Below are positions 55,311-64,000 of a stretch of 64,000 nt of DNA, in pieces. The translations under genes were made by a program, and so were the position numbers. The notes below the pieces were generated by a model. The model did no database searches. It saw only the letters and a list, made by a program, of their open reading frames with translations, and was not told the DNA's origin. Each line of letters begins with the position of its first letter. Within the stretch, counting starts at the first letter, position 1. The DNA comes from Pseudomonadota bacterium (GTDB lineage Bacteria; Pseudomonadota; Gammaproteobacteria; Acidiferrobacterales; Acidiferrobacteraceae), in NCBI GenBank assembly GCA_021841585.1, contig JAKBUS010000001.1, positions 1 through 64,000 of the forward strand, written 5' to 3'.

Positions 55311-57140
55311 TCATTCCACGGTCACCGATTTGGCGAGGTTGCGGGGCTGATCGATGTCCGCGCCCTTGGAGACCGCGACATGGTAGGCGAGCAGCTGGAG
55401 GAGCACCGTGTAGATGATCGGGGCGAGCAGGTCGTCGGTGGGCGGCACGGTGATGACGTGCGTCTGGGCGTCCTCGCTGATGCCGTTTTGGGCATCGGCA
55501 AACACGAACAGCTCGCCGCCGCGCGCGCGGACCTCCTGCAGGTTTGACTGCAGTTTCTCCAGGAGCTCGTTGTTGGGGGCCACCGCCACCACCGGCATGT
55601 CCGAGTCCACAAGCGCGAGTGGCCCGTGCTTCAGCTCACCGGCCGGATAGGCCTCGGCATGGATGTAGGAGATTTCCTTCAGCTTCAAGGCCCCCTCCAT
55701 GGCCACCGGGTACTGGGTGCCGCGGCCGAGAAACAGCGCGTGCTGCTTGTTGGCGAAAAATGGCACCCATGCCTGCACGGCCCCGTCGAGACCGAGGACC
55801 CGCTCGATCTGACCGGGCAGGCTGCGCAGCAGATTGACGATGCGCGCCTCGCCCTCGGGTCCCAGGCCACGCTGGCGACCGAGCACCGCGACCAGCAAGA
55901 GCAGGGCCACGAGCTGGGTGGTGAAGGCTTTGGTGGAGGCCACCCCGATTTCAGGTCCCGCCTGGGTCATGAGCACGAGCTCGGAGCCGCGCACGAGCGA
56001 GCTCTCCGGGGCATTGCAGATGGCGAGTGTGTGTGTGAAGCCAAGCTCGCGGGCATAGGCAAGGGCCGCCAGGGTGTCGGCGGTCTCGCCAGACTGCGAG
56101 AGCGTCACAAACAGCGTGTTGGGGACGACGCGCGGCTTGCGGTAACGAAACTCGCTTGCCACCTCGACTGTGCATGGCAGGTTCGCCAGACCCTCGAGCC
56201 AGTAACGCCCGATGAGTCCGGCATGATAGCTCGTGCCGCAGGCCACGATCTGCACCGCTTCGATGTCCGCGAACAGGCCGGTGGCGGCATGACCGAAGGC
56301 CTGCTCATAGACACGCTCCAGACCGATGCGGTTTTCCAGGGTGTCGGTGATCGCACGCGGCTGCTCGTGGATCTCCTTCAACATGTAGTGCCGGTACTCG
56401 CCGCGGGCGACGGCATCAGCCGACAGCTCGCTCTGCTTTATAAGGCGCTCCACGCGCGCGCCGTGCGCATCGTAGATGGTGACGGCATCGCGGGTGATAT
56501 CGGCAATGTCGCCGTCTTCGAGAAACATGAAACGCTGGGTCACTGGCAAGAGGGCGGCGACGTCCGAGGCGATAAAATGTTCGCCGATGCCGACGCCGAT
56601 CACGAGCGGGCTGCCGCGCCGGGCGGCGACGAGCCGGTCGGGCTCGCGGTTGCTGATGACGCCCAGGGCATAGGCCCCGCGCATGGACGGCAGGGCCGCG
56701 CGCACCGCCGCCAGCAGGTCGGAGGTCTCCTCAAGCCTGCGGTAGATCTCGTGGACGATCACCTCGGTGTCGGTCTCGGAGGTGAACTCAAAGCCTTGCT
56801 GTATCTGCGCGCGCCGCAGGGCCGCATGATTCTCGATGATGCCGTTATGGACAAGCGCCACGGTGTGGCGGCAGATGTGCGGGTGGGCGTTCTCGGTCGC
56901 CGGGCGGCCATGGGTGGCCCAGCGCGTGTGCGCGATGCCGCAGGTCCCCTCCATATGCGCGTCGAGCCGTCCCTCGAGCTCGCGGACCTTGCCCACCGAG
57001 CGGGTGCGGGTCAGGCAGCGCTCATGATCGATGACGGCGACGCCGGCCGAGTCATAACCGCGGTACTCGAGGCGCTTCAGCCCCTCGATCAGGATGGGTA
57101 CCACATTGCGCTGCGCGACCGCGCCTACGATTCCACACAT
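55311..57140 (-). CDS. glmS: Glutamine:fructose-6-phosphate aminotransferase
   Basis: The 609-residue enzyme has the N-terminal nucleophile Cys2 in MCGIVGAVAQRNV and a glutaminase domain with HTRWATHGRP. Two SIS isomerase domains follow, with CGTSYHAGLIGRYW and TLSQSGETADT, and the C-terminus reads NLAKSVTVE. It makes glucosamine-6-phosphate for peptidoglycan and LPS. It follows glmU by 3 bases on the same strand, so the UDP-GlcNAc steps are co-expressed. No glmS ribozyme-like element was seen. Confidence 0.95.
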   Translation of the reverse strand: MCGIVGAVAQRNVVPILIEGLKRLEYRGYDSAGVAVIDHERCLTRTRSVGKVRELEGRLDAHMEGTCGIAHTRWATHGRPATENAHPHICRHTVALVHNGIIENHAALRRAQIQQGFEFTSETDTEVIVHEIYRRLEETSDLLAAVRAALPSMRGAYALGVISNREPDRLVAARRGSPLVIGVGIGEHFIASDVAALLPVTQRFMFLEDGDIADITRDAVTIYDAHGARVERLIKQSELSADAVARGEYRHYMLKEIHEQPRAITDTLENRIGLERVYEQAFGHAATGLFADIEAVQIVACGTSYHAGLIGRYWLEGLANLPCTVEVASEFRYRKPRVVPNTLFVTLSQSGETADTLAALAYARELGFTHTLAICNAPESSLVRGSELVLMTQAGPEIGVASTKAFTTQLVALLLLVAVLGRQRGLGPEGEARIVNLLRSLPGQIERVLGLDGAVQAWVPFFANKQHALFLGRGTQYPVAMEGALKLKEISYIHAEAYPAGELKHGPLALVDSDMPVVAVAPNNELLEKLQSNLQEVRARGGELFVFADAQNGISEDAQTHVITVPPTDDLLAPIIYTVLLQLLAYHVAVSKGADIDQPRNLAKSVTVE

Positions 57141-57143
57141 GGG

Positions 57144-58535
57144 TCACTCCTTGTCGGGACGCGCCTGTTTGCGCGGACGCTGCCAGCCGCTGACGGTTTT
57201 CTGCGCCGTCCGGCTGAGCGTGAGTTCACCGGCGGGGGCGTCTTTCGTGACCGTGGATCCCGCGCCTATGGTGGCGTCGGCCCCGATCTCGACGGGCGCC
57301 ACCAATTGCGTGTCGGACCCGATGAAGGCGCCATCGCCTATGACGGTGCGATGCTTGCGCGCGCCATCGTAATTACAGGTGATGACGCCGGCGCCGATAT
57401 TGACGCCCTGGCCGATGACGGCGTCGCCGATGTAGCTCAGGTGGTTGATCTTGGTGTCCACGCCCACGCGCGCGGCCTTGATCTCCACGAAGTTGCCGAC
57501 GCGCGCGTGGCCACCGAGTACGGTGCCGGGGCGCAGGCGCGCAAACGGGCCGACCACGCAGTCGGGGCCCACATCCGCGCCGTCGATGACTGTGTGCGCC
57601 TCGATGCGCGCGCCGCGCGCGATGCGGCTGTCGCGGATGACGCAGTGCGCGCCTACGCGTACGTCATCGGCGAGTTCCACGCGGCCCTCGAAGACACAGT
57701 TGACGTCGATCTGCACATCGCGCCCGGCGATCAATTGGCCGCGCACATCAAGGCGTCGCGGGTCCATGAGTTGCACGCCCACAGCCATAAGCATGGCCGC
57801 CTGGCGCTCCTGAAAGGCGCGCTCCAGGACCGCGAGGTCGGCGCGGCTATTGACCCCCCAGACCTCGGTGGGGTCGCCGGGAGAGGCGGTGGCGACCGGC
57901 ACACCGTCTGCGACCGCGAGCGCTATGATGTCCGTAAGGTAGAGCTCGCCCTGGGCATTGGTGGCGGATAGGCGCGGGATCCAGCGGCGCAGGTGGGCGG
58001 CAGGGGCCGCCAGCACGCCGCTATTGACCTCTCGTAGGGCCCGTTGCGCGGCATCGGCGTCGCGCCACTCGACGATGCGTTCGACGCGCCCCTGGTCATC
58101 GCGCACGATGCGGCCGTACTGGTTTTCGTAATGGGCCTCGAAGGTCAGTAACGCGATGCCATCGGCGGCGCGTGCGCACAGGGTCTTCAGGGTGCCCGGG
58201 GTAATGAGAGGCACGTCGCCCAAGAGCACGAGCGTGAGGGCGTCGTCGGCAAGCCTTGGCAACGCGCAGCGCACCGCATCCCCGGTACCGCGCTGTTCGG
58301 CCTGCAAGACCCAGTCCACGGACGCCTCCGGAAACGCCGCGGGCACGCGCTCGCCGCCATGGCCATAGACCACATGGACGGCGCGCGGCACGAGCGCCAT
58401 GGCGGTGTCGAGGACGTGCGTCAACAACGGGCGTCCGGCAAGCGTGTGCAAGACCTTGGGCTTGGCCGACGCCATACGCCGCCCCTGGCCCGCCGCCAGA
58501 ATGATGATTTCGAGAGAAGATACCGAGCCCTGCAT
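57144..58535 (-). CDS. glmU: Bifunctional GlcN-1-P acetyltransferase / GlcNAc-1-P uridyltransferase
   Basis: The 463-residue protein starts with the uridyltransferase domain (LAAGQGRRMASAKPKVLHTL), followed by a left-handed beta-helix acetyltransferase with hexapeptide repeats from about 250 to the end. The catalytic segment is HLSYIGDAVIG with GAGVITCNYDG. It completes UDP-GlcNAc synthesis. It lies 57 bases downstream of the SlyD-like gene and directly upstream of glmS, so it is probably in the same transcript as the ATP synthase genes or a read-through from them. Confidence 0.95.
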   Translation of the reverse strand: MQGSVSSLEIIILAAGQGRRMASAKPKVLHTLAGRPLLTHVLDTAMALVPRAVHVVYGHGGERVPAAFPEASVDWVLQAEQRGTGDAVRCALPRLADDALTLVLLGDVPLITPGTLKTLCARAADGIALLTFEAHYENQYGRIVRDDQGRVERIVEWRDADAAQRALREVNSGVLAAPAAHLRRWIPRLSATNAQGELYLTDIIALAVADGVPVATASPGDPTEVWGVNSRADLAVLERAFQERQAAMLMAVGVQLMDPRRLDVRGQLIAGRDVQIDVNCVFEGRVELADDVRVGAHCVIRDSRIARGARIEAHTVIDGADVGPDCVVGPFARLRPGTVLGGHARVGNFVEIKAARVGVDTKINHLSYIGDAVIGQGVNIGAGVITCNYDGARKHRTVIGDGAFIGSDTQLVAPVEIGADATIGAGSTVTKDAPAGELTLSRTAQKTVSGWQRPRKQARPDKE

Positions 58536-58592
58536 AGGTTCGGTATTAGAGCGAGCTTAGGGGCTAAAGGCAATGGCCGAAGGGTCGATGGC

Positions 58593-59060
58593 CTAATGCA
58601 CGGGCGGTGTGAGCTGACCGAGGCGCTGTTCTTCGGGGGTCGCATCGCGGATCGCCTGTACGGTCACCGCGAAGCGCACCGTCTGGCCGGCGAGCGGGTG
58701 ATTGGCATCGACCGTGAGCTTGCCATCGGCGATCGTGGTTACCACGAAACGGACCGTCTCGCCCTGCTCGTTCTCGGCCTCCACCTCGGCCCCGACATGC
58801 TGGTACTCGGGGGGGACATTCGCGACATCGTCGGTGAACGTCAGCGCCGGGTCATGCTCGCCAAAACCCTCGCTCGGCGCAAGCTCGACATCGACGGAGC
58901 CACCAACCTCCAGGCCCTCAAGGGCATTTTCGATCTTCTCGAACAACCCCTCCCCCGACCCATGGAGGTAGGAGATCGGGACATCCGTGTGTTCGAAGAT
59001 CTCGCCGCTTTCGTCGCGCAACGTGTAGGTCAATGACACGACCTTGCCCTTGGTGATCAT
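58593..59060 (-). CDS. SlyD-like FKBP-type peptidyl-prolyl isomerase
   Basis: The 155-residue protein has the FKBP core split by an insert-in-flap domain, as in SlyD: VVSLTYTLRDESGEIFEHTD, the flap PEYQHVGAEVE, and TVDANHPLAGQTVRFAV at the end. It catalyses proline isomerisation and acts as a chaperone. The His-rich metal tail of E. coli SlyD is absent. It lies between atpC (8 bases away) and glmU, an unusual placement that suggests co-transcription with the ATP synthase operon. Confidence 0.88.
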   Translation of the reverse strand: MITKGKVVSLTYTLRDESGEIFEHTDVPISYLHGSGEGLFEKIENALEGLEVGGSVDVELAPSEGFGEHDPALTFTDDVANVPPEYQHVGAEVEAENEQGETVRFVVTTIADGKLTVDANHPLAGQTVRFAVTVQAIRDATPEEQRLGQLTPPVH

Positions 59061-59068
59061 GAGGCCTC

Positions 59069-59512
59069 CTACCGGATGCTCTCCGGTGCCGAATAGGACG
59101 ATCGAGACCGGTAGCGCCGCACCACCGACAGGCGCGCGGCGGCCTGCCCCAACTCCGCCTGGGCACGCGCGTAGTCGGTCTTGCCGGCCTGCTCCTCGGC
59201 GTGGCGAGCGGCTTCCGCGACGGCGCGCGCCGCCAGGGCCTCGTCGATATCCTCGGCGCGCTCGCCGGCATCGGCGAGGACCGTGACACAGTGCGGCTGG
59301 ACCTCGACGAATCCGCCGCTCACATAAAAAGTTTGCTCCGCGCCGTTTGCATCCTGCACGCGCAGTGCGCCCGCGCGAAGGACCGCCAGCAGCGGCGAAT
59401 GGCCAGGCAAGAAGCCCGCCTCACCGTCGCGCAAGGGCGCGATGACGAGCGCCGCGTCCCCCGAGAACAGGGGGCCCTCGGCGTTGACGATATCGATGCG
59501 AAAGCTGCTCAT
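59069..59512 (-). CDS. atpC: ATP synthase F1 subunit epsilon
   Basis: The 147-residue subunit starts FRIDIVNAEGPLFSGDA, has GFLPGHSPLLAVLRAG in the beta sandwich and a two-helix C-terminal domain. It regulates rotation and couples F1 to the c-ring. It starts 6 bases after the atpD stop. Confidence 0.95.
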   Translation of the reverse strand: MSSFRIDIVNAEGPLFSGDAALVIAPLRDGEAGFLPGHSPLLAVLRAGALRVQDANGAEQTFYVSGGFVEVQPHCVTVLADAGERAEDIDEALAARAVAEAARHAEEQAGKTDYARAQAELGQAAARLSVVRRYRSRSSYSAPESIR

Positions 59513-59518
59513 GACCGC

Positions 59519-60904
<1,386 letters not shown>

Positions 60905-61764
60905 CTAGACCGCCGACGCGCCGCTCACGATCTCCGCAATTTCCTGCGTGATCGCCGCTTGGCGCGCCTTGTTGTAGGCCAATTTCAGATCACCGATCAG
61001 ACGCCCGGCGTTGTCGGTGGCGGCACGCATGGCAACCATGCGCGCCGCCTGTTCACTCGCGAGATTCTCGATCACGACGCCGTGGACGCGCGTCTCCACA
61101 TAGCGCTCGAGGATGTCGGACAAAACCTCCTGGGCCTCCGGCTCATAGAGATAGTCCCAGTGATGCCGGTCGACATCCGCTCCGGGCTCCGGCAGCGGTA
61201 ACAGGTCCTCAGTCACCGCCACCTGGCTCATGGTGTTCTCGAAGCGGCTATAGACGAGCACGATGCGGTCGAGGCGCTCCTCTTGGTAGGCGTCGACCAG
61301 GACCTTGACCACGCCTATGACCGATTGCAGGGTCGGGCGGTCCCCGAGCGGGGCGAGCTGCGCGATAACGGGGCTCCGGAGCCTGCGAAAATACGCCGCG
61401 CCCTTATTGCCCAACACCGCGACCTCACCCTGAATACCCGCCTCCTCCCACTCCTTCAGCTGGCCCACGGCGACGCGCAGAACATTGACGTTGAGCGCGC
61501 CGGCCAAGCCGCGATCAGAGGTCACGACCAGCAGCGCCGCGCGCCGCACGGGCCGCACGGCCAGCAGCGGGTGGCGATACTCGGGGTGCGCGGCGCGGAT
61601 GTGGCGCATGATGGTCACCAGACTTTCGGCATACGGGCGCGTGGCGCGCATGCGCTCCTGGGCCTTGCGCATCTTGGCCGCCGCCACCATCTGCATGGCG
61701 CGGGTGATCTTCTGCGTGCTCTGCACGCTTCGGATCTTGTTGCGGATCTCCTTTCCGAGGGCCA

Positions 61765-61765
<1 letters not shown>
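60905..61765 (-). CDS. atpG: ATP synthase F1 subunit gamma
   Basis: The 286-residue shaft protein begins KEIRNKIRSVQSTQKITRAM and ends with a coiled helix, KLAYNKARQAAITQEIAEIV, as expected. It rotates inside the alpha-beta ring. Its ATG overlaps the atpA stop (TGATG at 61767-61763), indicating coupled translation. Confidence 0.96.
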
Positions 61766-63297
<1,532 letters not shown>

Positions 63298-63307
63298 AGG
63301 AATTCCT

Positions 63308-63841
63308 CTAGAAAGGGCTTAACGCATGGGCAAGGGCCGCGAGGCGGCCGCGGATCGAGCCGTCGAGGACCATATCCCCATGCTGGACGATAACGCCGGC
63401 CAAAAGGCGGTCGTCGGTCTCCACGACCAGCTCCACGGAACGCCCGGTGCGGCGGGCCAACGCCGCGCGCAACCGTTCGCGCTGGGGCTCGCTCAGGGGC
63501 TGGGCGGTGGTAACGGTGGCGTGAGTGCGGTTTTCGGCCTCGTCTTTCAGGGCGGCAAAGGTCGTGGCGATCCACGGCAACGCGGCCAGCCGGTCATTGT
63601 GCAGCAGGAGATCGATGAGGCGCGCCACGAGAGCCTGGCCCGACCCGTCGGGCGTGAGCGCAGCGACCAGGCGGGCGCGCGGGATCTCGGGGTTCTCGGT
63701 CAAGGCCGCGATCGCCGGATCGGAGAGTGCCTGGCCCGCGACCTCGAGGGACGCAAGCAGGGCGGCGCGGTCGATCCCGGGGACCGCCATGAGCGCGCGG
63801 GCATAGGGGCGCGCGATCGCCGCCAGTTGAGCGTGAATCAC
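63308..63841 (-). CDS. atpH: ATP synthase subunit delta
   Basis: The 177-residue stator subunit begins [13 protein letters not shown] and ends with the conserved [21 protein letters not shown] segment. It links the F1 head to the b subunits. The start is GTG 63841, overlapping the atpF stop (GTGA). Confidence 0.94.
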   Translation of the reverse strand: MIHAQLAAIARPYARALMAVPGIDRAALLASLEVAGQALSDPAIAALTENPEIPRARLVAALTPDGSGQALVARLIDLLLHNDRLAALPWIATTFAALKDEAENRTHATVTTAQPLSEPQRERLRAALARRTGRSVELVVETDDRLLAGVIVQHGDMVLDGSIRGRLAALAHALSPF

Positions 63842-64000
63842 AACTGCCCCGCCACTTCTTCGAGAAGCCGGTCGTGCAGGCGGCGATCGATCTCCCGTTC
63901 CACGATGCGCTCGGCCCCGGCCAGGGCCAGGCGCGCGACGTCGGCGCGCAGGCGCTCGCGCAGGCGGGTCATCTCGGCCTCGGCCTCGGCGCGCGCAAGC
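63838..64000 (-). CDS. atpF: ATP synthase Fo subunit b, C-terminal part
   Basis: The last 53 codons of the b subunit are present: the alanine/arginine-rich helix ending [21 protein letters not shown], which forms the stator stalk contacting delta. The gene enters the window already in progress, and its N-terminal membrane anchor lies outside. The position before atpH fits the standard operon. Confidence 0.88.
   Translation of the reverse strand, partial: LARAEAEAEMTRLRERLRADVARLALAGAERIVEREIDRRLHDRLLEEVAGQL

Noticed and set aside
55626..57971. 781-codon open frame opposite glmS and glmU
   Set aside because: It spans two certain genes on the opposite strand and reads as His/Asp/Gly-rich compositional sequence without domains.

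Overview
The window is GC-rich chromosomal DNA and encodes a free-living, respiring Gram-negative bacterium: F1Fo ATP synthase, periplasmic DsbA, cell-wall precursor genes (glmS, glmU, mpl) and gammaproteobacterial-type prmB and rnd. A sulfur oxygenase reductase next to a sulfide:quinone-oxidoreductase-like flavoprotein points to a sulfur-oxidising chemolithotroph. An Acidiferrobacter-like acidophilic gammaproteobacterium fits best, but this is inferred from gene content, not from a marker-gene search.

Layout. 1-732: two IS66-family copies, one inserted into the tnpB of the other. 847-2133: nitronate monooxygenase-like gene. 3068-4239: dinB broken by a frameshift. 4902-7018: two orphan periplasmic binding proteins closed by a strong terminator. 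7094-10649: transketolase-like enzyme plus a DUF1537 sugar-acid kinase. 10921-13604: rpmE, malic enzyme, prmB. 13798-26139 (minus): a fatty-acid beta-oxidation operon. 26351-29772 (plus, divergent): sor, an SQR-like gene and a DUF1641 gene. 29933-32626: a methyltransferase and a decayed asmA. 32651-35351: a divergent coupling-protein/relaxase pair left by a mobilisable element. 35278-42109: DUF3185, alsS, dsbA, a cyclic-nucleotide-binding protein, mpl, a membrane protein, rnd and engB. 42427-43041: toxin with a broken antitoxin. 43281-49333: polA and its terminator, LOG, thrB, a membrane protein, a degenerate GGDEF protein. 49402-54487: uvrD, then an operon of one unknown, two YbjQ-repeat proteins and PspA. 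54727-55142: antitoxin with a truncated toxin. 55311-64000 (minus): atpFHAGDC, an SlyD-type isomerase, glmU, glmS.

The most striking object is a single uninterrupted 2266-codon gene at 19339-26139. It joins, in order, an ETF:quinone oxidoreductase (FixC plus FixX ferredoxin), a degenerate acyl-CoA dehydrogenase-like module, a canonical acyl-CoA dehydrogenase, EtfB and EtfA. These are all the parts needed to carry electrons from acyl-CoA to quinone. It is followed by thiolase, a FadB-like bifunctional enzyme and an acyl-CoA synthetase; the last two junctions are ATGA overlaps. Four genes therefore cover the beta-oxidation spiral from activation to quinone.

A second theme is gene decay and mobile remnants: nested IS66 copies, a frameshifted dinB, an asmA with a nonsense codon plus a frameshift, two reciprocally broken toxin-antitoxin loci and an orphan mobilisation pair. 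Sequencing error cannot be excluded for the single-base lesions.
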